Source of the DNA: Palsa-1392 sp963819975
GTDB lineage: Bacteria > Verrucomicrobiota > Verrucomicrobiia > Chthoniobacterales > UBA10450
Assembly (NCBI GenBank): GCA_963819975.1
Contig: CAWFYE010000009.1
Coordinates: forward strand, 124,001-188,000
DNA length: 64,000 nt
Direction: 5' to 3'
Shown: positions 25,497-34,480 of the stretch, one piece after another
How positions within the stretch are numbered: position 1 is the stretch's first letter
Layout: every line of letters starts with the position of its first letter
Made by a program: the position numbers and the translations under genes
Notes under the pieces: model-generated
What the model was told of the DNA's origin: nothing
What the model saw: only the letters and a program-made list of their open reading frames with translations
Database searches by the model: none

Positions 25497-26870
25497 TCAG
25501 CAGGCGCCAGCGTCCTCCAGCAGGCGGGCGAGGTGTTTTTGCTCGGGGCCGACCTCGGCCAGTTGTAACGCGCGCCGGAAGCTGGCCGCTGCTTCTTCGT
25601 GCCGGCCGAGCTGTTGCTGCAGCTCGCCGGAGACGGCGTGGTAAAGGTGATGGGTCTCGATGAGTTCGCGCCGGGGCATTTCCTCGAGGGCATCGAGTCC
25701 GGCCTGCGGCCCGTGGACGTGGGCGACGGCGACGGCGCGATTGAGGGCAATGATGGGTGAGGGATTGCGCTGGTGCAGTTGATCGTAGTGCCGGAGAATG
25801 CGAGCCCAGTCGGTCGATGCGGCGTCTCGCGCCGTGCAATGACAAGCGGCGATGCCGGCCTGCAAATGGTAGTCGCTGATCGTCTCGCCCTGGGCGGCGG
25901 CGGCGAGGTGCATGAGGCCTTCGTCGATGAAGCTCTGGTTCCAGCGCGACCGATCCTGGTCATCGAGCCGCAACAGGTTCCCCTCCTCGCTCAGCCGGGC
26001 GGGAAAGCGGGCACTGCTCAGGAGCATGAGGGCGAGCAGGGCGTGGCTGCGGGGAGTGTTGCCGGCGGGATGCCTAACGAGAAGCTGGACGAACCGAATG
26101 GCTTCGCGGCATAGCTCCTCGCGCAGGAGGGTCTCACCGGCGGAAGCTTTGTAGCCTTCGTTGAACAAAAGATAGAGTGCGGCGAGGACGCCATCGAGGC
26201 GCGGGGTGAGGTCTTCGCCGTCGGGGATATCGAACCCGATGCCTGCTTCCTGGATGCGGCCCCGGGTGCGGGTGAGCTGTTTCTCGATCGCGGCCTCGCT
26301 GCTGAGGAAGGCGCGCGCGATTTCCGCGGTGCTGAAGCCGCACAGCACCTTGAGCGCGAGCACGACCTGGGCATCGGTCGCCATCGCGGGATGGCAGCAG
26401 ACGAACATGAGCCGGAGCGCGTCGTCGCGGATTTCGTATTCGCTTGTTTTCCCGAGGGTCGAATCGGCCAGCGTCTGGTCGAGGTGTGCGATGATGGCGG
26501 GCTCTTTCGTCGTCGCCATGCGCTGGTGGCGGAGGGCGTCCTTCGCGAGATTCATCGCGACGCGCATGATCCAGGCGGATGGATTCTGCGGGATGCCGCC
26601 CATCGACCAGGTGCGCAGGGCGCGGAGCATGGCCTCCTGGGCGACGTCTTCGGCGAGGGTGAGGTTTTGCGTGCCGAGCAGGCGGATCAAGGCGCCGTGG
26701 AGGCGGCCGGTTTCGTGCCGGAAGAAATTCTCGACCAACTGCGCCGGCGCAGCCGCGACGCCGGCGGCGGTTTCTATCTTTCGCCCGGTGTCGTCGTCGT
26801 TAGGCAAAATGCTCAGCGGCCGGAGCACGTCAGGCCCGCGGGGTTGCGGCTTCGCGATGACCGACTCCAA
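25497..26870 (-). CDS. RNA polymerase sigma factor, ECF42-like with C-terminal TPR-like region
   Basis: A 457-residue extracytoplasmic-function sigma factor of the long type usually paired with DGPF proteins. Sigma region 2 includes LTLAEDVAQEAMLRALRTW and MGGIPQNPSAWIMRVAMNLAKD. Region 4 includes KVLCGFSTAEIARAFLSSEAAIEKQLTRTR. A conserved PRLDGVLAALYLLFNEGY links to a helical C-terminal half that ends in tetratricopeptide-like repeats (LIETHHLYHAVSGEL, GRHEEAAASFRRALQLA). The first possible start, TTG 26868-26870, overlaps the DGPF gene by 41 bases; a GTG at 26826-26828, just after its stop, is equally plausible. The C-terminal extension is thought to control ECF42 activity in place of an anti-sigma factor. 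Confidence 0.85.
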   Translation of the reverse strand: MESVIAKPQPRGPDVLRPLSILPNDDDTGRKIETAAGVAAAPAQLVENFFRHETGRLHGALIRLLGTQNLTLAEDVAQEAMLRALRTWSMGGIPQNPSAWIMRVAMNLAKDALRHQRMATTKEPAIIAHLDQTLADSTLGKTSEYEIRDDALRLMFVCCHPAMATDAQVVLALKVLCGFSTAEIARAFLSSEAAIEKQLTRTRGRIQEAGIGFDIPDGEDLTPRLDGVLAALYLLFNEGYKASAGETLLREELCREAIRFVQLLVRHPAGNTPRSHALLALMLLSSARFPARLSEEGNLLRLDDQDRSRWNQSFIDEGLMHLAAAAQGETISDYHLQAGIAACHCTARDAASTDWARILRHYDQLHQRNPSPIIALNRAVAVAHVHGPQAGLDALEEMPRRELIETHHLYHAVSGELQQQLGRHEEAAASFRRALQLAEVGPEQKHLARLLEDAGAC

Positions 26871-27234
26871 GATGGCAGCTATCGGCCAATCGGCGCACTT
26901 CGATCTCGAGTCCGTACGGCAGACCGGGATGCCTTTGCGCGATCGCGGTCGCCTCGTCGAGGTCTGCGACCATCAGCATGACATAGCCGCCGATCGCTTC
27001 CTTGGCCTCGGCGAATGGGCCATCGACGACTCGCTCACCGCGCGGGCCGGCCACGATCCGGGTTTCGAGCTCGAGCGGCGTGCCGCCAATGGCTTTGCCC
27101 TCGGCCGCGAGGTCGTCATACCAGGCATTCCAGCGGGTCATGAGGAGCTGGCGATCGTCGGCCGAGAGGTGTTCGTGCGTTTCCGGGCCGGAATTGCGAA
27201 AGAAGAGGATGTAGGGCGTCTGATTTGTTTCCAT
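26830..27234 (-). CDS. YciI/DGPF family protein
   Basis: A 134-residue DGPF (YCII-related) protein. The name-giving motif is in ERVVDGPFAEAKEAIGGYVML (about residues 69-89). It starts MYILFFRNSGPE-like (here PYILFFRNSGPETHEHL). The dimeric alpha+beta barrel fold is shared with YciI; its function is not established, but it is the standard partner and likely target of ECF42 sigma factors. It precedes and overlaps the sigma gene, and its promoter region faces the SRPBCC gene. Confidence 0.88.
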   Translation of the reverse strand: METNQTPYILFFRNSGPETHEHLSADDRQLLMTRWNAWYDDLAAEGKAIGGTPLELETRIVAGPRGERVVDGPFAEAKEAIGGYVMLMVADLDEATAIAQRHPGLPYGLEIEVRRLADSCHLGVGHREAATPRA

Positions 27235-27349
27235 GGTTGTGTCTCAGATTGCGGCTCTGTTTGCGTCCGTCAATATCTCGACGAAGCGGTCTTCTCGTGC
27301 CGGACAGTCATTTGGGAAATAAATCGCCACCGAGTGTCCGCCGCGGGGG

Positions 27350-27382
27350 TTGTTGTTCGTGGAGAGATTGAACGAACAACAA
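27350..27382. promoter_or_regulatory. 11-bp perfect inverted repeat in the divergent DGPF/SRPBCC promoter region
   Basis: TTGTTGTTCGT (27350-27360) and ACGAACAACAA (27372-27382) around 11 bases. It sits 41 bases before the SRPBCC start and 116 bases before the DGPF start. Arms and spacing fit an operator for a dimeric regulator; a hairpin in the SRPBCC leader is the alternative. No regulator other than the sigma factor is encoded next to it. Confidence 0.6.
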
Positions 27383-27423
27383 TTTTCGACGATCCACAAC
27401 CAGCCAGGAATTTTCAATAGACC

Positions 27424-27879
27424 ATGACCACATCGAACACACACACCATTCAACTTCATCGCGTGCTGCGCGCTCCAGCCGAGCGCGTCTATCGCGCCCT
27501 CCTCGATGCCGACGCCACGGCAAAATGGCTGCCGCCTAACGGATTCACCTGCAAGGTGGACCGGATGGAGGCCAAGGTCGGGGGCACTTTCAAGATGGCG
27601 TTTACGAATTTCACCACCGGAAGCAGTCACTCCTTTGGCGGCGAATACCTGGAGCTGGTGCCGCACTCGCGCATTCGCTATACGGATAAGTTTGACGATC
27701 CCAACCTCCCGGGCGTGGCCGAGGTGACGATCGACTTGAAGGAAGTCTCCTGCGGCACGGAGGTGCAGATCAAGCAGGCAGGCGTGCCGAGCGCGATCCC
27801 GGCGGAGGCTTGTTATCTCGGCTGGCAGGAATCGCTCATTCTTCTCGGAAAACTGGTCGAAGCGCAAATTCCGGATTGA
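27424..27879 (+). CDS. SRPBCC family protein (AHSA1-like)
   Basis: A 151-residue START-fold protein: HRVLRAPAERVYRALLDADATAKWLPP at the N-terminus, then GGTFKMAFTNF and GGEYLELVPHSRIRYTDKFD, ending with ACYLGWQESLILLGKLVEA. These are typical of AHSA1/YndB-like proteins that bind hydrophobic ligands. Such genes often accompany DGPF and ECF42 genes. It is divergent from that pair across an 11-bp palindrome, so joint regulation is plausible. ATG start at 27424. Confidence 0.88.
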   Translation: MTTSNTHTIQLHRVLRAPAERVYRALLDADATAKWLPPNGFTCKVDRMEAKVGGTFKMAFTNFTTGSSHSFGGEYLELVPHSRIRYTDKFDDPNLPGVAEVTIDLKEVSCGTEVQIKQAGVPSAIPAEACYLGWQESLILLGKLVEAQIPD

Positions 27880-27914
27880 ACCGGAACGGGCCGGGGAGTT
27901 ATTAAAGAAAAAGC

Positions 27915-29030
27915 ATGAGCGCAGTTCGATTACTCGTCGGGACACGAAAAGGCGCCTTCGTCCTCACCTCGGACGGGAAGCGCGCGAATTGGAAAGTGGA
28001 CGGCCCGCATTTTGCAGGCTGGGAAATTTATCATCTCAAAGGCTCGCCGGTGAACCCGGACCGGCTTTACGCATCGCAAACCAGCGGCTGGTTTGGGCAA
28101 CAAGTGCAGCGTTCGGATGATGGCGGAAAGACCTGGGAACCGGTCGGCAAGGACTTCGTCTACGACGGCACGCCCGGCACCCATCAATGGTACGATGGGA
28201 CGCAGCATCCTTGGGAATTCAAGCGCGTCTGGCATTTCGAGCCATCGTTAGGCGAAGCCGATACTGTCTATGCCGGAGTGGAAGACGCGGCCCTGTTCCG
28301 CAGTGCCGACGGCGGCACGACCTGGCAGGAGCTTCCGGGATTGCGCGAAGCCAAGGGCAAACTCTGGCAGCCCGGCGCCGGCGGCATGTGCCTGCATACG
28401 ATCCTGCTCGACCCGACGAATCCCGAACGGATCTTCGTCGCGATCTCGGCCGCCGGTGCTTTCCGCAGCGACGACAGCGGGAAGAGTTGGAGCCCGATAA
28501 ACAAGGGACTGAAATCGCAATATGAGCTGCCCGATCCGACCGCGGAAGTGGGCCATTGCGTGCATCGGATCGCGATGCACTCCTCGCGGCCCGGCGTCCT
28601 CTTCATGCAGAAACATTGGGACGTCATGCGGAGCGATAACGCCGGCGATATGTGGAGCGAAGTGAGTGGCAACCTCCCCTCCGATTTCGGTTTCCCGATC
28701 GACGTCCACGCCCATGAACCCGAGACGATCTACGTCGTGCCGATCAAGAGCGACTCCGAACATTTCCCGCCCGATGGGAAGTTGCGCGTCTATCGCAGCC
28801 GGACGGGCGGCAACGAATGGGAAGCCCTAACGAAAGGGCTGCCGCAGAGCGATTGCTACGTGAACGTGTTGCGCGACGCGATGGCGGTCGACGCGCTCGA
28901 CAAGTGCGGCATCTACTTCGGGACCACCGGCGGTCAGGTGTATGCCTCGGCCGACGCCGGCGATACCTGGAACGCTGTCGTGCGCGATCTGCCCGCGGTT
29001 TGCTCTGTAGAAGTCCAGACTTTGCCATGA
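27915..29030 (+). CDS. BNR/Asp-box beta-propeller protein (sortilin/VPS10-like)
   Basis: A 371-residue cytoplasmic beta-propeller without a signal peptide. Four Asp-box motifs of the S-x-D-x-G-x-T-W type are visible: RSDDGGKTWEP, RSADGGTTWQE, RSDDSGKSWSP and ASADAGDTWNA, with the partly degenerate RSDNAGDMWSE. The VGTRKGAFVLTSDG start is typical of this group. No catalytic residues of sialidases are evident, so the old name exo-alpha-sialidase is not supported. Its stop overlaps the MoaD-like start (ATGA), so the two are coupled, and they are likely to act together, by inference. Confidence 0.85.
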   Translation: MSAVRLLVGTRKGAFVLTSDGKRANWKVDGPHFAGWEIYHLKGSPVNPDRLYASQTSGWFGQQVQRSDDGGKTWEPVGKDFVYDGTPGTHQWYDGTQHPWEFKRVWHFEPSLGEADTVYAGVEDAALFRSADGGTTWQELPGLREAKGKLWQPGAGGMCLHTILLDPTNPERIFVAISAAGAFRSDDSGKSWSPINKGLKSQYELPDPTAEVGHCVHRIAMHSSRPGVLFMQKHWDVMRSDNAGDMWSEVSGNLPSDFGFPIDVHAHEPETIYVVPIKSDSEHFPPDGKLRVYRSRTGGNEWEALTKGLPQSDCYVNVLRDAMAVDALDKCGIYFGTTGGQVYASADAGDTWNAVVRDLPAVCSVEVQTLP

Positions 29031-29323
29031 TCCGAATCGTCCTCCCGGTCCACCTGCGCACCCTTGCGCGGGTCGAGGACGAGGTGCAGCTCGAAGTCGC
29101 GGCACCAGTCACACAACGCCGCATCCTCGACGCGCTCGAAGCCGCCTACCCGGTCTTGCGCGGCACAGTCCGCGATCAGGGCACGCAAAAGCGCCGGCCG
29201 CTCGTCAGGTTCTTCTGTTGCAGCGACGACTTCTCGCACGAATCGCCAGACAGGCCGTTGCCCGACCCAATTGCCAACGGCACCGAGCCGTTTTTCATCG
29301 TTGGCGCAATGGCGGGAGGCTAG
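29027..29323 (+). CDS. MoaD/ThiS-like ubiquitin-fold protein
   Basis: A 98-residue beta-grasp protein: MIRIVLPVHLRTLARVEDEV at the start and VGAMAGG at the C-terminus, ending in the Gly-Gly needed for adenylation and thiocarboxylation in MoaD and ThiS. Sulfur carrier function is inferred from the family. The ATG overlaps the beta-propeller stop. The stop codon shares the palindrome CTAG (29320-29323) with the stop of the convergent Rieske gene. No moaE or moeB is present nearby. Confidence 0.82.
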   Translation: MIRIVLPVHLRTLARVEDEVQLEVAAPVTQRRILDALEAAYPVLRGTVRDQGTQKRRPLVRFFCCSDDFSHESPDRPLPDPIANGTEPFFIVGAMAGG

Positions 29324-30450
29324 CCAAGCTGCCGCAAATATTCCCGATCCCAGGCCGCCGGGATACTTTCGCGCGGCGAATAAGGGCCAGGCTGATAAGC
29401 CCGCGATGCGATCCCCTGCTGACTTAGCTCGCAGACGTGCCAATCCTGCTTGTTAGTCATATCCCAGAACGCGATCGCATCCTCCGGGTTATAGCCAGGC
29501 GCACGGGATCCGTCCGCGTCCGGATGAAAGAACCAGTCACATTGAATGAATGTCCGCTCCGGCGCTCGCGGCCAAAGCTGATGCACCATCACATAATCCG
29601 GGTGCATGCTCAGCAGCATGTTCGGAAAGATCGAGTAATAGAAAACCCGAGCATGATCCCCGGCCTTGATATCACCCACGGCCCGCGCACAGGCCTCGCC
29701 GCTCATCGTCAGGCTCTTGCCTTCCTTGATCGACATGAACCCGCCGAGAAACGGCCCTTCTGTCAGATCGTTCTCCGCCGAGTCAGACGGTGAAACCTTG
29801 GAGAGCATCGGATGGACGCCGGGGCAGTGATAACACTCGGAGTAATTCTCGAAGATCAGTTTCCAGTTGGCATGGACGTCGTATTCGATCCGTCGGGCGG
29901 AACGAAGCAACGGCAGATTCCAGTGCGTGAATTTCTCCGCCAAGGGCGCGAACACCTTGTCCAGCGACGGCGCAATATCGCTCAGATTAACGAATAGAAA
30001 TCCCTCCCAGAGCGCCAGCCTAACGGTGCGCAGCGAGTAATCGCTCTTCTCAAAATCCGGCGCATCATCCATGTACGGCGCGCCGATCAATCGCCCATCG
30101 AGCGCATAAGTCCAGGCATGATAGGGACATTGAATGGCCGGAGCGTGTCCACTCGCCACCTCGCACAGGCGAGTTCCGCGATGGCGGCAGACATTGTAAA
30201 AGCCCTGCACCGCGCCCTTTTGATCGCGCACCAAGATGAGGCTTTCCCCCGCGACTTCCTGCACGAAGTAATCCCCTGCCTTGCCCAGCTGACTCTGATG
30301 GCCGACACAGATCCATTGCCGGCCGAAGATCTTCACCTTTTCCTCGGCGAAGATCTCCGGCGAAACAAGGTAGCGCTGCGGCAAAGTCCGCGCCCCGGCG
30401 GTGAATGTCTCAACCGTTTTACGGAACGCAGCCGCTTGTGTTACCGCCAT
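29320..30450 (-). CDS. Rieske non-heme iron oxygenase, alpha subunit
   Basis: A 376-residue ring-hydroxylating-type oxygenase. Rieske ligands: Cys88-x-His90 (CRHRGTRLC) and Cys108-x2-His111 (QCPYHAW). Mononuclear iron site: ENYSECYHCPGVHP with the two His, and a C-terminal Asp in DMTNKQDW. The sequence resembles the GbcA/CntA/stachydrine group that demethylates quaternary amines more than aromatic dioxygenases, but the substrate is not certain. No reductase or ferredoxin is adjacent. It starts 7 bases after the DUF5069 gene stop on the same strand. Confidence 0.88.
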   Translation of the reverse strand: MAVTQAAAFRKTVETFTAGARTLPQRYLVSPEIFAEEKVKIFGRQWICVGHQSQLGKAGDYFVQEVAGESLILVRDQKGAVQGFYNVCRHRGTRLCEVASGHAPAIQCPYHAWTYALDGRLIGAPYMDDAPDFEKSDYSLRTVRLALWEGFLFVNLSDIAPSLDKVFAPLAEKFTHWNLPLLRSARRIEYDVHANWKLIFENYSECYHCPGVHPMLSKVSPSDSAENDLTEGPFLGGFMSIKEGKSLTMSGEACARAVGDIKAGDHARVFYYSIFPNMLLSMHPDYVMVHQLWPRAPERTFIQCDWFFHPDADGSRAPGYNPEDAIAFWDMTNKQDWHVCELSQQGIASRAYQPGPYSPRESIPAAWDREYLRQLG

Positions 30451-30456
30451 GCAGTT

Positions 30457-30900
30457 CTACTTCAAGACCGCCTGGTGAAAGCCATGCCAGTCGTCGAGAT
30501 TATTTAGATTCACCGCATCCTGCGCCGCCGAAGCGTCATCCGGCAACCCGCACGTGCTAAGAATCTCCTTCCGCGTCTCATCGTCGTGGATGTAACCACG
30601 AACCGCCGCGTTATGCTTATCGATCGCCTCTTTGTTGAGTGACTTGGCGTTCTGCTTCACCCAGGCCTCAAACTGCGTGTAAGTCGGCTTCTCATTTTTA
30701 ATGTAACTCTTCACCGCCTCTTCATCGAGACCGAGCGCGGCGCAGGTCATCGCGTCATAGCCGTGGCCGATCCCGGGATAGCCTTCCGCCAATTTCCCCT
30801 GCGACTCGAGAGACACCTTTTGCCAGAGCCGCGGCAGATGCAGCACGCCGAGTGGTCCGGCCGTGCCGGAACTGATAGTTGGAACATAAGTTTCGTTCAT
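30457..30900 (-). CDS. DUF5069 protein
   Basis: A 147-residue protein from the ATG at 30898-30900, which follows a good ribosome binding site (AAAGGA). Blocks: VLHLPRLWQKVSLESQGKL, YPGIGHGYDAMTCAALGL, PTYTQFEAWV, and WHGFHQAVLK at the end. Function unknown. It forms a pair with the Rieske oxygenase gene. A paralogue with the same domain is encoded at 60102-60515. Confidence 0.75.
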   Translation of the reverse strand: MNETYVPTISSGTAGPLGVLHLPRLWQKVSLESQGKLAEGYPGIGHGYDAMTCAALGLDEEAVKSYIKNEKPTYTQFEAWVKQNAKSLNKEAIDKHNAAVRGYIHDDETRKEILSTCGLPDDASAAQDAVNLNNLDDWHGFHQAVLK

Positions 30901-31060
30901 GATGATATCCTTTCGCTGTTGGTTGCGCTCGCTCGGGCAGGGAACTTCGCCAGGCGCGAGCCGATTCGATTGGAGCCTACGGAGGCACCCCCGCCCGGAC
31001 AACAAAAATCCTTGCACCCGCCGCCCCGACCCATAGCATTCAACCAACCGGCCACGGAGA

Positions 31061-31762
31061 ATGGAGGATTTCTATCAAGACTTCGCCGTCGAGAACCTTC
31101 GCAGCATCGAGGACGAGAAGTTCGACCAGATCTACCCCGCCCGCCTCCGGCAGCTCTCTTCTATCCAGTGGACTCCGGTGCGGATCGCCGCCGTGGCGGC
31201 GAAACTTCTCGTTACCGCGCCGCGCATGCGCGTCCTCGATATCGGCTGCGGCCCGGGCAAGTTCTGCCTCGTCGCTGCCGCCTTGAGCGACGCCCATTTT
31301 ACCGGAGTCGAGCAACGCGCCGACCTTGCCGCCGCCGCGCGCGAGGCCGCCACCGCCATGCACCTCGCCAATGTCGAAATCATCCAGGGCAACATCATCG
31401 ACATCCCTTTTACCGAGTACGACGCCTTCTATCTCTACAATCCTTTTGAAGAAAACATGTTTCGCGGCCACCGGATCGACTCCGAGGTCCCGCTCTCCGC
31501 GGAGCTATTCGAGCGATACACCCGCTACGTCGCCGCCCAGCTCAACGCGCGCCCCCTTGGCACTCGCGTCGTCACCTACTCGGGTTATGCGGATGAAATC
31601 CCATCCTGTTACGACTGCGAAACCGCGCTTTTCCGCGACGACCTCAAACTCTGGACAAAAAAGCGTGAAAACGACCCCGTGCTCGAAGGTCTCGCTCTCG
31701 GCGCCTCGCGCAGCCACCGCGGCGCAGCCGGCTGGGTCCCGCCCCGCCGCCGCGCCTCGTGA
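31061..31762 (+). CDS. Class I SAM-dependent methyltransferase
   Basis: A 233-residue Rossmann methyltransferase. Motif I is MRVLDIGCGPGKFCLVAA (about 64-81), followed by FTGVEQRADL and VEIIQGNIIDIPFTEYDAFYLYNPFEEN, a DPP/NPF-type motif IV. The family with NPF loops methylates bases or proteins, but the substrate is undetermined. Monocistronic: divergent from DUF5069, convergent with DUF4256. Confidence 0.78.
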   Translation: MEDFYQDFAVENLRSIEDEKFDQIYPARLRQLSSIQWTPVRIAAVAAKLLVTAPRMRVLDIGCGPGKFCLVAAALSDAHFTGVEQRADLAAAAREAATAMHLANVEIIQGNIIDIPFTEYDAFYLYNPFEENMFRGHRIDSEVPLSAELFERYTRYVAAQLNARPLGTRVVTYSGYADEIPSCYDCETALFRDDLKLWTKKRENDPVLEGLALGASRSHRGAAGWVPPRRRAS

Positions 31763-31796
31763 CTGGAATTATAGCGCACAAACTCACAGTCCAAAT

Positions 31797-32369
31797 TTAG
31801 ACCCTTAGCGAGCCACGGAACGCCCGTGCACTATAGTAAGACTGCGCACCGTTGTGCCCTACGAAGACGCGGCCGTAGCGACGCTCACAATAGAGCGCGC
31901 CGCCGAGCCTTCTAATCTTAGCAGGTGTTTCCACCCAGCTCGATGTTTTCGTGTCGAAATCTCCCAGCTTTTGCAGCACCTGGCATTCTTCTTCCGTCAA
32001 TAGCTCAATGCCCATGGCTGCGGCCATATCCATGGCGTTGTTTGCTGGTCTATGTTCCTTCCGGGAATCCAGCCCCTCACGGTCGTAACAAACACTTCTG
32101 CGGCCGGCAGGACTCTCCGCCGAACAATCGAAAAAGACGTATTCGCCGGATTTTTTGTCACAACCGACAACATCCGGCTCGCCACCGGTTCTTTCCATTT
32201 CACCGAGTGACCAAAGTTTTTCGGGATTAGCTTCCAGCTTTCCTTTTAGCTTGACCCATTCGAGATCTTTGTGGCGTTCCATGTTTTTCTCGAAACGGAC
32301 TTTCAATGTTTTGAGCAGTTGTTCACGCTGATCTCGTGACAATTCCCTTCTTGTCTTAACGCTTTTCAT
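31797..32369 (-). CDS. DUF4256 protein
   Basis: A 190-residue DUF4256 protein. Blocks: LLKTLKVRFEKNMERHKDLEW, MERTGGEPDVVGCD, YVFFDCSAESPAGRRSVCYD, and GIELLTEEECQVLQKLGDFDTKTSSW. Function unknown; members are widespread and sparsely distributed, which suggests transfer. By eye the gene and its flanks are less GC-rich than the surroundings, and it lies in the stretch without TCGTTAGG words. Confidence 0.82.
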   Translation of the reverse strand: MKSVKTRRELSRDQREQLLKTLKVRFEKNMERHKDLEWVKLKGKLEANPEKLWSLGEMERTGGEPDVVGCDKKSGEYVFFDCSAESPAGRRSVCYDREGLDSRKEHRPANNAMDMAAAMGIELLTEEECQVLQKLGDFDTKTSSWVETPAKIRRLGGALYCERRYGRVFVGHNGAQSYYSARAFRGSLRV

Positions 32370-32474
32370 AGAGGTTGATTCATGATGTTGTAATGGATGC
32401 TTTTGTAATGTTGAGTGAGATATCGGAAACGCTCCTACTTGCGACCGGCCGGTGTGGCGGGAGCCGAATCCGGA

Positions 32475-34364
32475 TCATCGTGCCTTATAGATAGTAATAT
32501 CTCCCTGGTGGAATGCCACGGGGAACGGCCACTCTATCGGGAGCGCCCGGACCTGAAACTCTTTCCGTTCAGCGGCGCTAAAGTAGATATAGGAAACGCC
32601 ATATTTTTCCAGTATCTGCGGGGTGCGAGGACTCCCTTGGTAGACCGCTTTGATATCTGCCAGCCTGGGATCTATCTCTGCGTCGGTGTAACCGTGACTC
32701 CAAAGCCAAGGGACGAAACCGAGAACGGTCGACCGGCCTGCCATGCAGACTATCGGCTGGGTAAAGGTGGGAGCGGCCAGGATGACTGCGTGCGGCGAGG
32801 TCTTTTCCCGCGCGAATCCGGCCGCGGCCATCGTGTCGCGATCAAACATGAGCCAGGAGTGAAACCCGCCGTGGCAAAACGTGACAAAGCCGGTCGCGGT
32901 GCAAGCCAGGAATAGGATCGAGGCAAGAAAACGCTCGTGCCGCTCGGCCGCCAGCCGGTAAAGCCAGCCCGCGATCAGGATCGTGGTCAGGGCATACCAG
33001 TAATAGAATAGTTTGGTGTTGTTATAGGGATCGGGTGAGATGGAGACGAAGAAGCAAAAGACAAACACGAGGACGAAAGGCAGATAGAAGGAGCGCCACG
33101 GTCGCGGCGTCGCAAACCAGGCAGGGAAGATCAAGAGCAAGGGCAGCCCAAAGTTGCGCAGCCAGAAGAGCGGCCAGTTCTTCTCGTAATTCCCGAGCCA
33201 GCCCGCCTGAAGGTAAAAGAAATGTCGCGAGGCGATGTGCTGATTCACGTCAATGACCTGGGGGAGTGCCAGCAGTACCGCCGGCAGCCAGAAGAAAATC
33301 CAGACAAGGCGCGGACGCACGAGGAAGAACCCGATGCTGATCAGGCCAAGGGCGATAAAAGTGAACGAATGGACACGCGGGAGCAGCCCGGCCATGAGGC
33401 CCGCCGCAAGCAACGCGTCCCAGCCATCCCATCGGGCTCGCGGTAGCCCCTCTGCCCAGCGGCGCCAGACACCGGCAAAGAGAATGCAAACTAGAAAAGC
33501 GATCGCCATTCCGTAGAGGCTGGGGCGCTGGGGGAGAATCTGGCCCACAATGACATTGTCCCAGTAAAGAGCCAGGTTGCCCTCATGCGCATAGTTCATT
33601 GGCTGGTGGCAGAGAATTTGCCAGAGCCCCTGCTCCGTAGTGCGCGCGTCTTCCAGGAAATAGAAAAGGCCAATGCCTCCGCCGAGCAGAAAAAGGAAAG
33701 TGGCCAGAACAGCGGCCTGCCAATGCACAAGTAAACGCTTTGCCAGACAGTAGAGGAGGCCGGTCAAGACCAGGGCCAGGGAGACTCCGGACGTCGTGAG
33801 CGCGGCGTTGATACTTAGTCCGAGCTTCATGAGGACGGCTGCCTGAAAATCCGGGATAAAAGGATAGGTCAACGGTTCCGGCGGAAAGATGCGATAAGTA
33901 GGAGGAAAATTGTCACCGAAAAGGAAAGAAGTTATGACCGAAAGATGAAACGGCATGTCGCCGAACATCGCCCCGCCAGTGTAAAGTCCATCCTTCCTGA
34001 GCGGAAAACTCTGCGTCGCGAAGGAGTAAGTGTAAAAGCAGCCGGTGAAAGCGAGGAGCAAGAGAAGAGGCAAGTGCGGTCCGGGCCGCAGGACCGAGCG
34101 CAATCGCATGCCTCCGTGACGGAAGACCGGTGCCCAGAGGATGACCGCCACGAGGCAGAGCACCACAGTCATCCCGACCATTGAGCCGTAGGCCAGCTTC
34201 TTTTGCAGGGTTGCGACCAGGTAGGCGCCCCATGCTGCCAGCATCCAACCGACGGCAACGCCGCCCAGCACCTGTTCCGGCAACTCCAAGCACCGGCCCA
34301 AAAGGCGCCGGAGAAGCCAAATCCCGATGAGCGCGGCGGCGATGAGATGCAGATAAGCGAACAT
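32475..34364 (-). CDS. Large polytopic membrane protein, GT-C glycosyltransferase-like
   Basis: A 629-residue protein with about 13 hydrophobic helices. A periplasmic loop after the third or fourth helix contains GGAMFGDMPFHLSVITSF, where G-D-x-x-F-H resembles the acidic loop of GT-C transferases, and the downstream PPEPLTYPFIPDF. The C-terminal soluble tail (YTDAEIDPRLADIKAVYQG, YGVSYIYFSAAER) looks like the small domain that follows the helices in oligosaccharyl-type enzymes. I cannot name the sugar or acceptor. No neighbour helps. Other possibility: an O-antigen or polymer export protein. Confidence 0.68.
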   Translation of the reverse strand: MFAYLHLIAAALIGIWLLRRLLGRCLELPEQVLGGVAVGWMLAAWGAYLVATLQKKLAYGSMVGMTVVLCLVAVILWAPVFRHGGMRLRSVLRPGPHLPLLLLLAFTGCFYTYSFATQSFPLRKDGLYTGGAMFGDMPFHLSVITSFLFGDNFPPTYRIFPPEPLTYPFIPDFQAAVLMKLGLSINAALTTSGVSLALVLTGLLYCLAKRLLVHWQAAVLATFLFLLGGGIGLFYFLEDARTTEQGLWQILCHQPMNYAHEGNLALYWDNVIVGQILPQRPSLYGMAIAFLVCILFAGVWRRWAEGLPRARWDGWDALLAAGLMAGLLPRVHSFTFIALGLISIGFFLVRPRLVWIFFWLPAVLLALPQVIDVNQHIASRHFFYLQAGWLGNYEKNWPLFWLRNFGLPLLLIFPAWFATPRPWRSFYLPFVLVFVFCFFVSISPDPYNNTKLFYYWYALTTILIAGWLYRLAAERHERFLASILFLACTATGFVTFCHGGFHSWLMFDRDTMAAAGFAREKTSPHAVILAAPTFTQPIVCMAGRSTVLGFVPWLWSHGYTDAEIDPRLADIKAVYQGSPRTPQILEKYGVSYIYFSAAERKEFQVRALPIEWPFPVAFHQGDITIYKAR

Positions 34365-34480
34365 GTCGATGAAATTCCCTTTAAGAGGCGGCCGAAGTTG
34401 AAGTCCGGTCCGGAAAATGAAGAGATACCTCTTCGATTATCACTTCGAGTTTCATCGGCCCGAAAGTGGCCATGGATTAA

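Noticed and set aside
26206..27420. 404-codon open frame antisense to the sigma factor and DGPF genes
   Set aside because: The minus-strand genes carry clear family motifs; the opposite frame is Arg/Ser/Ala-rich and has no recognisable domain.
27915..29030. BNR-repeat protein called a sialidase
   Set aside because: Asp-boxes occur in many propellers; no sialidase Arg triad or Tyr/Glu pair is visible and there is no signal peptide.
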